A DNA stretch of 5,701 nucleotides from an uncultured Eubacteriales bacterium (GTDB lineage: Bacteria; Bacillota_A; Clostridia; Lachnospirales; Lachnospiraceae), in the NCBI GenBank assembly GCA_902803345.1, contig CADCPV010000437.1, positions 1 through 5,701 of the forward strand. The letters are read 5' to 3'. Of the stretch, positions 1 through 5,701 are shown in pieces (within the stretch, counting starts at the first letter, position 1; the number at the start of each line of letters is the position of its first letter). The translations under genes were made by a program, and so were the position numbers. The notes beneath the pieces were generated by a model. That model was not told the origin of the DNA. It saw only the letters and a list, made by a program, of their open reading frames with translations, and did not search any database.

Positions 1-3000
1 GATGCTTTCTGGTTCACGGACCTGTACCGGCCGCTTGGCTTTAACGGAACCCAGATTGAACCGCTCTCCCGGCGCAGGGATTACAGGCAGTTTTCGGAGG
101 AACTGTTCAGCGGTCTGAAACCGGTTCGTGAAAACTACTACAAATATGTCCGCGGGGATGGTTTCCTGCAGGTTCAGGAAGGCGCGAACCTGGACCGCCG
201 GAATCTTGCGATGTACCGGATGGCAGGGCTTCTGCACAAGCCGGAGCTCGTGGCGGCGACGCGGCCCATGACCGTGATTCAGAACGGTCAGCCCCAGACC
301 GGCACCTTTATGGCGGAAGCACAGGGTATCGATATCAACCGTGTGCAGGAGGGAGATCCGGTTCTCGGCTACAAGCCTGAAAACCTGGAGAACCCGGCTG
401 TCCTTTCCGATATCGCAGCCATGCAGGCGCTGGATTTCATCTGCGGCAATGTGGACCGTCATCCGGGAAATTTCCTGATGCGTTTCGACCCCAAAGAGGG
501 AGAAAACGCGAAGCTCGTCGGCATCACGCTGATCGACAATGACATGTCCTTCAGCCATGCAGGCGCAGAAGGACGGAAATACGGCAGCAAATTCATCCGC
601 CCGGAAGAGATGGGCGTAATCGGAGAAGAGTTTTACAACGCGATGCGGCTGATGACCCGGGAGCAGATGGAAGTCATGCTTTCGGACTGCGGACTCACGC
701 AGGATGAAATCAACCGGGCCTGGGACAGGAAGGAAGCGCTGATTCAGAAAATCGAAGCGGATAAGGCGTATTTTGCAGATAAGGAGCCGGGATTTACGGA
801 GGATGGCAGGATTCGCCTTGTCAAAGAGGAAGAATGGCCTCAGTACTCGCTGCAGCAGCTCGGAAAAACCCATAAAGGAAGTCAGTTTGAGATTGTTGCA
901 AATGTACCGACAGTAGCGAAACTGAACATTGAGAGACGGCGCATGACAGAAGAAACAAGGCGGATTTCGGACGAGAACCGCAGGCTCCTCGGATACCCTG
1001 TTCAGGAGCAGGCGCAGCGGAATCCGGAACCCGCGGAGGGACGGATCGTCGGAAACGGCCTGCAGCAGAACCGCGATCCTTTGGGCATCCAGGAAGACCC
1101 GGATGCAGTAAAGCTTCTGATTCCCTCCATGGCTTCGGTGCCTTCCGTTGGAGACTGTCTCAGCAAGCGCTATGTGCTGGAGTTTGAAGAGAACGGTGAA
1201 CCGAAAAAAGTCTTTTTCACACCGCCGCAGGAAAGCTCCGGCCGGGCAGGCGTGCAGCGGATTTTCGCGGATTTCGTCGGACAGTATCCGCAGTATGAAC
1301 AGGAAATCCGCAAAATTCAGGATTATTACAGCGAAACAGAACTGACAGACTGGTATCTGAAGGGCAGTTTCGAAAAAATGCCGGCTTCCGAGATGGGTTT
1401 CTCCAAAGAGGAGATCGAAAAACTGAACGAGGATGAGGATTTCACGAAAGCTGTTTCGGAACTGTCGACCGCTGTCTCTTCGGAAGTAAACCGTTACGTG
1501 ATGCTCACAGGATACGGTCTTCAGATCGGCGAGGGAAAGCGGATTGAACTTCGAAACGTCGCGATGAGCGATGTCGGGGAGATCCTGGACCAGCCGGAAC
1601 TTCTGGCGAAATCGCGCACAGCCCAGGTTATGGCAGATGGAAAGCTGATGGACGGCGTCACCATGGATCTTGCGAAAGGTGAAGATCCCGACCAGTTCAC
1701 TCCGATAAAAAACCATCCTGCAACATGGATTACCAAAGAGCAGGCAAAGGACTGCTATAATCAGCCCTCCGCACTGAAACAGATCGCCGATATGCAGATC
1801 CTGGACTATGTCTGCCTGAATGTGGACCGTCACAGCAAAAACCTGTTCTATCAGTATGAGGGACTCGGGACGGATACGCCGAAGCTTGTGGGTGTTCAGG
1901 GAATTGACAATGACGCCTCCTTCGGCACAACTGTACCGAATCCGAATCAGGCTACCAATCATCTTCCCGCGCTCAACAACATGAAAGTCATCAGTGCAGA
2001 GATGTGGGCGAAGATCCAGGATGAGAAGACACCGGAACTGATCGAACAGAAGATGCGTTCGCGCGGCCTTTCCGACGAGGAAGTCAGCGCGGCAAAGCAG
2101 CGGATCCAGCAGATCAAAGACGCCGTCAAAAACAAAAAGCTCAGAGTGGTCGAAAAAGAGGAATGGGCGACCGGCGAAAATACCTTCGAAAAACTCTCCG
2201 GCGATGATAAACCCAATCTGTTCCGAAGGATCCGAATGGATATTGCGGAAAAGAACGCATCCTATGCGGCAGACCGGGAAAAACTCCCGGCGGATCAGAG
2301 AAAACCCTATTCGCCGAAAGAACTGAAAACAGCAAAATGCGTGAAAACGGAAAGCTTCGGAGAAAAGGCGCTGAAGGCGAAGGAATTCACCGAACTGAAG
2401 AATCAGGCCGAATCGGATTTCCTCACGGAAATGAAGAACCAGGTGAAAGAAACACCCGCATCGGAAATTCAGGATGAGCAGGAATTCGTCCGGACAATGG
2501 CACAGAACGTCAGCAGCCTGAATAAAAAACTGGACAAGGCCAATCCGTTCTTCCACTTTACTTCGCGGACCTATAAGAAGCTGGTCTCTGCCGGAAAGGA
2601 ACTGGAAAAGCTGACGGCAAAGCTTCAGAAAAAGCTGCGGAATCCCGGAGATGTCCTGTCGGCGAAGGACAGCACAAAGCTGATCAATGCCGCAAACAAG
2701 CTGAAAGACTGCGCAGCGGCTTATCAGGCGAAGAAGGATGCAGAGAGGGAGCGGGGCCACGTACTTGACGATACTGAGAACGCCCGCGTCACGGCATCAA
2801 ATGCAACGACAACTGCCGTAGACAGCCTGATGGACAGCTACCAGGATACGATTTCGAAGCAGATTGCAAAGGATCATCCGATGCACGTGGTCCAGTACCG
2901 GTTAAAGCAGGCGCAGGGCGGACTTTCCGGCCTTACAGGGCAGAAGCTTCACAAAAAGGCTGCGGAGGTCCTCTACTACAAGTCGCTGACAAAAATCGAT

Positions 3001-3282
3001 CTCGGAACGAAGAAAAGCCAGGAACTGAAAAACGCTGTGATCCCGAAGGAAATCCGGAAGCAGCGCGACCGGCTGATGGAGCTTCCCGCATTCAAAAAAC
3101 TGGCGAAGATGCCGGATGCGGAGCTGCGCTCCCTGGCGGCCGGAAAGGGGGCGGACAAACTGCTGGATCATTTCGTCACGGAAGTCGCAAAGGATATGAA
3201 AGCGGGAAAGAAAGCCGTCAATCCGAATGTCGGGAATGCACAGCCCGAAGCACATAAGGGTGACGAAGATCTTGTCCTGTAA
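1..3282 (+). CDS. Large protein with tandem atypical kinase-like domains (5' partial)
   Basis: Frame 1 is open from base 1, so the gene begins upstream; the first internal ATG (211) has no ribosome binding site and sits inside the first domain, so it is not the start. At least 1093 residues lie here (numbered from base 1). Two homologous units are seen: residues 55-287 and 506-732. Each has an N-V-D-R-H-x-x-N loop (D152, R153, H154, N157; D609, R610, H611, N614) and then an I-D-N-D motif (D179-D181; D636-D638). These match in layout the catalytic loop and metal-binding motif of PI3/PI4-kinase, HipA and Fam20-like kinases, so ATP-dependent phosphotransfer is inferred; the substrate is unknown. 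A Pro/Gln-rich linker lies near residues 335-370. Residues 760-1093 are Lys/Glu/Ala-rich, probably helical or coiled-coil, ending in a polar tail. No membrane segment is visible; any signal peptide would lie outside the window. Kinase-like assignment is moderately sure, biological role unknown. Confidence 0.9.
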   Translation, partial: DAFWFTDLYRPLGFNGTQIEPLSRRRDYRQFSEELFSGLKPVRENYYKYVRGDGFLQVQEGANLDRRNLAMYRMAGLLHKPELVAATRPMTVIQNGQPQTGTFMAEAQGIDINRVQEGDPVLGYKPENLENPAVLSDIAAMQALDFICGNVDRHPGNFLMRFDPKEGENAKLVGITLIDNDMSFSHAGAEGRKYGSKFIRPEEMGVIGEEFYNAMRLMTREQMEVMLSDCGLTQDEINRAWDRKEALIQKIEADKAYFADKEPGFTEDGRIRLVKEEEWPQYSLQQLGKTHKGSQFEIVANVPTVAKLNIERRRMTEETRRISDENRRLLGYPVQEQAQRNPEPAEGRIVGNGLQQNRDPLGIQEDPDAVKLLIPSMASVPSVGDCLSKRYVLEFEENGEPKKVFFTPPQESSGRAGVQRIFADFVGQYPQYEQEIRKIQDYYSETELTDWYLKGSFEKMPASEMGFSKEEIEKLNEDEDFTKAVSELSTAVSSEVNRYVMLTGYGLQIGEGKRIELRNVAMSDVGEILDQPELLAKSRTAQVMADGKLMDGVTMDLAKGEDPDQFTPIKNHPATWITKEQAKDCYNQPSALKQIADMQILDYVCLNVDRHSKNLFYQYEGLGTDTPKLVGVQGIDNDASFGTTVPNPNQATNHLPALNNMKVISAEMWAKIQDEKTPELIEQKMRSRGLSDEEVSAAKQRIQQIKDAVKNKKLRVVEKEEWATGENTFEKLSGDDKPNLFRRIRMDIAEKNASYAADREKLPADQRKPYSPKELKTAKCVKTESFGEKALKAKEFTELKNQAESDFLTEMKNQVKETPASEIQDEQEFVRTMAQNVSSLNKKLDKANPFFHFTSRTYKKLVSAGKELEKLTAKLQKKLRNPGDVLSAKDSTKLINAANKLKDCAAAYQAKKDAERERGHVLDDTENARVTASNATTTAVDSLMDSYQDTISKQIAKDHPMHVVQYRLKQAQGGLSGLTGQKLHKKAAEVLYYKSLTKIDLGTKKSQELKNAVIPKEIRKQRDRLMELPAFKKLAKMPDAELRSLAAGKGADKLLDHFVTEVAKDMKAGKKAVNPNVGNAQPEAHKGDEDLVL
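163..861 (+). repeat. Kinase-like domain, copy 1 of internal duplication
   Basis: Protein-level repeat covering residues 55-287 of the large partial protein. It aligns without gaps over its first 38 residues with copy 2 (about 15 identities by eye, including shared R-N-x-A-M and P-E-L motifs). It then shares the M-Q-x-L-D-(F/Y)-(I/V)-C-x-N-V-D-R-H-x-x-N block, the K-L-V-G-(I/V)...I-D-N-D block, the M-x-V-I segment after it, a helix with G-L-(T/S)-(Q/D)-(D/E)-E, and a closing (I/L)-R-(L/V)-V-x-(K/E)-E-E-W. The N-lobe, which would hold the ATP-binding lysine, lies mostly upstream of the window. A charged Arg/Glu helix (residues about 304-330) follows. Confidence 0.8.
1516..2196 (+). repeat. Kinase-like domain, copy 2 of internal duplication
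   Basis: Second copy, residues 506-732. Catalytic-type residues are intact: D609, R610, H611, N614 and D636-N637-D638, so this is not an obvious pseudokinase. Relative to copy 1 it has a few extra residues before the M-Q-x-L-D block and lacks about a dozen residues before the final E-E-W. Its likely N-lobe precedes it at about residues 370-505 and contains beta-strand-like segments with a K-K-V-F-F stretch that could carry the nucleotide-binding lysine (inference). The DNA of the two copies has diverged; the longest exact match noticed is the 14 bases AATGTGGACCGTCA (448-461 and 1819-1832), so this is an old duplication. Confidence 0.8.
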
Positions 3283-3320
3283 ACTGCCTTGGAAGCAGGA
3301 AATAAAAGGGAATCTTCTGC

Positions 3321-3349
3321 TTGTCTTTCCATCCGGCAGATGATACAAT
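3321..3349 (+). promoter_or_regulatory. Sigma-A-type promoter of the oxidoreductase operon
   Basis: TTGTCT (3321-3326) and TACAAT (3344-3349) are separated by exactly 17 bases, and TGA just before the -10 gives an extended -10 (TGn). It lies 45 bases ahead of the dehydrogenase start, in the only gap between the large gene and the operon. No convincing terminator separates it from the large gene, so read-through from upstream is possible. Confidence 0.7.
3330..3342. promoter_or_regulatory. Candidate operator in promoter spacer (dyad, site 1)
   Basis: CATCCGGCAGATG is an imperfect inverted repeat (5 of 6 arm pairs match around a central G) placed between the -35 and -10 elements. The inner 11 bases recur exactly in the promoter at 5556-5584. 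Position within the spacer fits a repressor site; the regulator is unknown. Confidence 0.35.
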
Positions 3350-3379
3350 GAAAAAAAGACGGGGAAATATCCAGAAAAA

Positions 3380-3385
3380 AGGAGG
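3380..3385 (+). promoter_or_regulatory. Ribosome binding site of the dehydrogenase gene
   Basis: AGGAGG, with 8 bases between its end and the ATG at 3394. It fixes the start at 3394 rather than the in-frame ATG 15 bases later. Confidence 0.85.
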
Positions 3386-3393
3386 ATCTTACG

Positions 3394-4581
3394 ATGATCA
3401 GAGTGGCCATGATCGGCTGCGGGGATATTTCAGGGATTTATCTCAAGAACCTGATCCTGACCTTCCGGGAAGTGGAGCTTATCGGCGTCTGCGACCTGGT
3501 GCCGGAAAAGGCGAAGAAGGCCCAGGATTATGCGGCCGGCGAAATCGAAAAGGGTGCGGATGTGCCGCTGCCGAAAATCTATGAAAAGGCAGAGGATGCG
3601 GCAGCGGATCCGGATGTGGATGTGCTCCTGAACCTGACCCGCCCCTATCAGCATTACGGCGTCACCAAAATGGGGCTTCTTGCCGGAAAGCACGTCTATT
3701 CGGAGAAGCCGCTGGCCGTAGACATGGAGGAAGCGGATGAGCTGGTGGCACTTGCGGAGGAGAAAGGCCTGTATCTCGGCGGTGCGCCGGACACCTTCCT
3801 CGGCGCAGGTATCCAGACCTGCCGGAAGCTGATTGACCAGGGCTTCATCGGCAATGTGATCGGGGCCAATGCGTCCATGATCTGTCACGGACACGAGACA
3901 TGGCATCCAGATCCAGACTTCTATTACAAACGGGGCGGTGGTCCGATGCTGGACATGGGACCGTACTATGTGACGGCACTTGTGAACCTTTTAGGCGAGG
4001 CAAAAGCACTGACCGGTATGACCAAAAAGAGCTTTGCGACCCGCACGATTACTTCAAAGCCGCATTACGGCGAGGTCATTCCGGTGGAGGTGGACACTTA
4101 TCTTGCCGGGAATATCCTGTTCTCAAACGGCGCGGTAGCATCCCTTTTCACAACCTTCGATGTGTATTACAAGAAGCAGGCGCACTTTGAAATCTACGGA
4201 ACGGAAGGAACTCTTGTCGTGCCGGATCCGAATACCTTCGGCGGTCCGATATACCTCTTCCGGCCGGAAAACGACAGCTTCGGCCCCACTTCGGATCCGG
4301 GTCTGCGTCCTTCTGAAATGAATCCCTATCCGGGATTTAAGGAAGTGCCGCTGATGTTCGACTATAAAGAAAACTCCAGAGGGTTGGGGCTTGCGGACAT
4401 GTGTAAAGCCATTGAAACAAAGCGGTTCTGGAGAGCGAATTACAGACAGCAGCACCATGTACTGGAGATTATGACCGGATTCTCGAAGGCTTCCGAAAGC
4501 GGCAGCTTCTATGAACTGAAGACGCGGTTCGAGCGTGTAGAACCCATGAAAAACAATCCGATGCACGGCATCCTGGATTGA
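3394..4581 (+). CDS. Gfo/Idh/MocA-family NAD(P)-dependent oxidoreductase
   Basis: A 395-residue cytoplasmic sugar/polyol dehydrogenase, of usual family length. The N-terminal Rossmann domain has G8-C-G-D-I-S13 for dinucleotide binding and an acidic D34 at the end of the second strand, which favours NAD over NADP (inference). The family's E104-K105-P106 motif supplies the expected catalytic lysine. The motif G181-G-G-P-M-L-D187-M-G-P-Y-Y192 is present; tyrosines stand where many relatives have G-x-H, as I recall for a subfamily common in Bacillota that also has the W-H-P motif (170-172) seen here. The C-terminal sheet domain shows E-I-Y-G-T-E-G-T (266-273) and V-P-D-P-N-T-F-G-G-P (276-285), and R-G-L-G-L-A-D follows at 329-335. 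The gene leads a two-gene operon with a sugar isomerase-like gene, so it probably oxidises a sugar, inositol or glycoside hydroxyl to a ketone. The exact substrate cannot be read from sequence. Confidence 0.95.
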   Translation: MIRVAMIGCGDISGIYLKNLILTFREVELIGVCDLVPEKAKKAQDYAAGEIEKGADVPLPKIYEKAEDAAADPDVDVLLNLTRPYQHYGVTKMGLLAGKHVYSEKPLAVDMEEADELVALAEEKGLYLGGAPDTFLGAGIQTCRKLIDQGFIGNVIGANASMICHGHETWHPDPDFYYKRGGGPMLDMGPYYVTALVNLLGEAKALTGMTKKSFATRTITSKPHYGEVIPVEVDTYLAGNILFSNGAVASLFTTFDVYYKKQAHFEIYGTEGTLVVPDPNTFGGPIYLFRPENDSFGPTSDPGLRPSEMNPYPGFKEVPLMFDYKENSRGLGLADMCKAIETKRFWRANYRQQHHVLEIMTGFSKASESGSFYELKTRFERVEPMKNNPMHGILD

Positions 4582-4602
4582 ACTGCAGGTCTGATGAGAC
4601 AG

Positions 4603-4609
4603 AAAGGAG
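4603..4609 (+). promoter_or_regulatory. Ribosome binding site deciding the isomerase start
   Basis: AAAGGAG, 7 bases ahead of the ATG at 4617. The frame stays open back to a TTG at 4578 that overlaps the stop codon of the previous gene, but that TTG has no ribosome binding site and would add 13 residues unlike the family's N-terminus. The start is therefore 4617. Confidence 0.85.
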
Positions 4610-4616
4610 AACAACG

Positions 4617-5444
4617 ATGAAAGCCTGTTATACCGGTTGGACGTGGATCAGGACAAGGGAAAGGGATGCAGCGGTTGCACAGCTGGAGGATTCTTTCCGT
4701 GAGCTGAAATATCTGGGCTATGATTATGTGGAGAACTTTGCATTTATCGCGGATTTCTTCGAGTCGCCCGATGAGCTTACCGCCATCCTGAAGAAGTATG
4801 ACCTGAACCTCTGCAATCTGTACGGCCACTTTACCTTTGAAGAAGAGGCAATGATCGAAAATGCAAAGAAGCAGATTGATTTCCTGGCTGCTGTCGGAGC
4901 GAAATGGTTCAACTGCCAGAACGGCGGCTTTGGCGATAACGGTCCTACGGAACGTCCGACGAACCCCGAAATGGTTGACTGCATGTGCCGGATTGCGAAC
5001 GCGGTCGGAAAATATGCGAAGGAAAAGGGCGTGACCCTGACATTCCATCCGCACTACGGGACCTGTGTCTTCTCCGAGTCGGATATTGATTATTTTGCCG
5101 CGCATACCGATCCCGAATATGTTTCCTTCTGTGTAGATACGGCACATACGACGCTTGCCGGAATGGATCCTGCGGCGCTGATCAGAAAGCTTGGGAAGCG
5201 CGTTCAGTTCATGCACTTAAAGGATGTGGACAAATATGATCTTGCGCGGGCGGAAGGAAGAGCCAAAATGGCCACTTTCCGGGCACTCGGGCACGGCACC
5301 GTGGATTTCAAGGCTGTGAAGGCGGCATTAGAGGAAGTCGGTTATGACGGAATCCTCTGTGTGGAACTGGACCGGCCGGAGCTGAACAATTTCCATTCGG
5401 CGGAGGTTTCCAGAATTTACCTCAAAGACGTTCTCGGCATCTGA
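4617..5444 (+). CDS. Sugar phosphate isomerase/epimerase-like TIM-barrel protein (IolE superfamily)
   Basis: A 275-residue cytoplasmic protein of the xylose-isomerase-like TIM barrel / AP-endonuclease-2 superfamily, which includes sugar epimerases, inosose dehydratase (IolE) and keto-sugar lyases. Candidate metal or catalytic residues follow the barrel order: E39 in strand 2 (Y-V-E-N), H144 and H146 in a T-F-H-P-H-Y-G-T motif resembling IolE-type enzymes, D174 and H177 in D-T-A-H, H200 and K202-D203 in H-L-K-D, and E250 in the V-E-L-D segment. The G-H-G-T-V-D-F motif (225-231) before the last strand is also typical. It sits 35 bases after the dehydrogenase with its own ribosome binding site, so the two are very probably co-transcribed and act in sequence on one substrate. 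Whether it isomerises, dehydrates or eliminates cannot be decided from sequence; true IolE activity is possible but no other inositol genes are visible. Confidence 0.9.
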   Translation: MKACYTGWTWIRTRERDAAVAQLEDSFRELKYLGYDYVENFAFIADFFESPDELTAILKKYDLNLCNLYGHFTFEEEAMIENAKKQIDFLAAVGAKWFNCQNGGFGDNGPTERPTNPEMVDCMCRIANAVGKYAKEKGVTLTFHPHYGTCVFSESDIDYFAAHTDPEYVSFCVDTAHTTLAGMDPAALIRKLGKRVQFMHLKDVDKYDLARAEGRAKMATFRALGHGTVDFKAVKAALEEVGYDGILCVELDRPELNNFHSAEVSRIYLKDVLGI

Positions 5445-5465
5445 GTGAGCATGACAGAAGAGGCA

Positions 5466-5481
5466 GTGCTTTTTTGAGCAC
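5466..5481 (+). other. Short hairpin after the isomerase gene
   Basis: GTGCT and AGCAC form a perfect 5-bp stem around a T-rich loop. No U-run follows it, so it is unlikely to terminate transcription alone; it may be incidental or give mild 3'-end protection. Confidence 0.2.
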
Positions 5482-5508
5482 AGAAATTTACACAGATTCA
5501 GTCAATCA

Positions 5509-5547
5509 GGGCTCCGGGTCAGTTTGATCCGGGGTCCGGTTTATGTT
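5509..5547 (+). terminator. Probable Rho-independent terminator of the two-gene operon
   Basis: GGGCTCCGGGTCA (5509-5521) pairs with TGATCCGGGGTCC (5525-5537) across a 3-base GTT loop: 13 base pairs, three of them G.U. The T-rich tail GGTTTATGTT follows but is interrupted, so termination may be incomplete. It stands between the operon's stop and the next promoter, as expected for a transcript end. Confidence 0.65.
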
Positions 5548-5555
5548 ACTTGCTA

Positions 5556-5584
5556 TTGTATCCGGCAGATACTTTTGGTATAAT
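5556..5584 (+). promoter_or_regulatory. Strong sigma-A-type promoter of the ABC ATPase gene
   Basis: TTGTAT (5556-5561), a 17-base spacer and a perfect TATAAT (5579-5584), with TGG before the -10 forming an extended -10. Transcription should begin near 5591, leaving an untranslated leader of about 64 bases before the ATG at 5655. The -35 begins only 9 bases after the terminator's T-rich tail. Confidence 0.8.
5558..5572. promoter_or_regulatory. Candidate operator overlapping the -35 (dyad, site 2)
   Basis: GTATCCGGCAGATAC is an inverted repeat with 6 of 7 arm pairs matching around a central G. It overlaps the -35 hexamer and the start of the spacer, a classic repressor position. The inner 11 bases are identical to those of the dyad at 3330-3342, which suggests the same regulator. 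Confidence 0.4.
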
Positions 5585-5644
5585 CAGAATCAGAACCCGA
5601 CCTGACAAACAGCAGAACAGATGAAGACAAAAAGATTGTCACGC

Positions 5645-5650
5645 GGAGGA
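5645..5650 (+). promoter_or_regulatory. Ribosome binding site of the ABC ATPase gene
   Basis: GGAGGA, 4 bases before the ATG at 5655, supports that start. Confidence 0.75.
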
Positions 5651-5654
5651 TATC

Positions 5655-5701
5655 ATGGCTGAAATAAAGCTCACAAATGTAGGAAAATCTTTCCGGAATG
5701 A
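5655..5701 (+). CDS. Probable ABC-transporter ATP-binding protein (3' partial)
   Basis: Only the first 15 codons are present, reading M-A-E-I-K-L-T-N-V-G-K-S-F-R-N. The pattern I-K-L-x-N-V-x-K-S-F is the typical first strand of ABC ATPases, and the M-A-E start is common in the MalK/MsmK/UgpC-type ATPases that power carbohydrate importers. The Walker A motif would lie just past the window edge, so the assignment rests on this short segment plus a strong promoter, a good ribosome binding site and the neighbouring sugar enzymes. The gene is separated from the enzyme operon by a terminator and its own promoter. Another ABC subtype (for example a peptide or amino-acid importer) cannot be excluded. 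Confidence 0.6.
   Translation, partial: MAEIKLTNVGKSFRN

Noticed and set aside
3293..3322. Possible hairpin AAGCAGGA / TTCTGCTT just after the large gene
   Set aside because: The stem is A/T-rich with one G.U pair, the loop is 14 bases long and no U-run follows; it also overlaps the -35 element. Not convincing as a terminator.
2902..3348. 148-residue minus-strand open frame over the end of the large gene
   Set aside because: Shadow of the conserved plus-strand coding frame; its product shows no recognisable motif and it would start inside the plus-strand promoter.
3321..3584. 87-residue plus-strand frame from a TTG at 3321
   Set aside because: Its start is the -35 element of the promoter, it has no ribosome binding site, and most of it overlaps the dehydrogenase in another frame.
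3430..3906. 158-residue minus-strand open frame inside the dehydrogenase gene
   Set aside because: Antisense to the Rossmann domain of a well-supported gene, with no family features of its own.
4578..4616. N-terminal extension of the isomerase from TTG 4578
   Set aside because: The TTG overlaps the previous stop codon and lacks a ribosome binding site, whereas ATG 4617 has AAAGGAG at good spacing and begins with a typical first barrel strand.
4509..5216. 235-residue minus-strand open frame across the isomerase gene
   Set aside because: It lies antisense to a clearly recognisable TIM-barrel gene, has no family resemblance, and is explained by the codon composition of the real gene.
1..5701. 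tRNA, rRNA, CRISPR arrays, insertion sequences or attachment sites
   Set aside because: No cloverleaf-like segment, no regularly spaced short repeats, and no transposase or terminal inverted repeats were seen; the coding density leaves little room for them.

Overview
The window reads as part of a chromosome of a low-to-mid-GC Gram-positive bacterium (Bacillota, most likely a gut- or rumen-type Clostridia/Lachnospiraceae member). The grounds are strong GGAGG-type ribosome binding sites, near-consensus sigma-A promoters with extended -10 elements, an estimated GC near 50-55 %, and a sugar-oxidoreductase/isomerase pair followed by what looks like a sugar-type ABC ATPase. The taxon is inferred from style, not from a marker gene. 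All genes are on the + strand.

Region 1 (1-3282) is the 3' part of one very large gene. Its reading frame is open from the first base, so the true start lies upstream of the window and at least 1093 residues are encoded here. The protein carries two tandem copies of an atypical kinase-like catalytic domain. Each has an N-V-D-R-H-x-x-N loop followed about 25 residues later by an I-D-N-D metal-binding-type motif, as in the PI3/PI4-kinase, HipA and Fam20 superfamily. A long, charged, mostly helical C-terminal region of about 330 residues follows. I do not recognise the protein by name. It is the most unusual object in the window.

Region 2 (3283-5547) is a compact two-gene operon. A promoter (3321-3349) drives a Gfo/Idh/MocA-family NAD(P)-dependent sugar/polyol dehydrogenase (3394-4581) and, 35 nt later, a TIM-barrel sugar phosphate isomerase/epimerase-like enzyme of the AP-endonuclease-2/IolE superfamily (4617-5444). 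A long G+C-rich hairpin (5509-5547) probably ends this transcript. Together the two enzymes suggest oxidation of a sugar, inositol or glycoside to a keto intermediate that the second enzyme then isomerises, dehydrates or eliminates.

Region 3 (5548-5701) holds a second, stronger promoter (5556-5584) and the first 15 codons of a gene that looks like an ABC-transporter ATPase. Both promoters contain the same 11-base string, ATCCGGCAGAT, at the core of an imperfect inverted repeat. This suggests that one unidentified regulator may control both the enzyme operon and the downstream gene.
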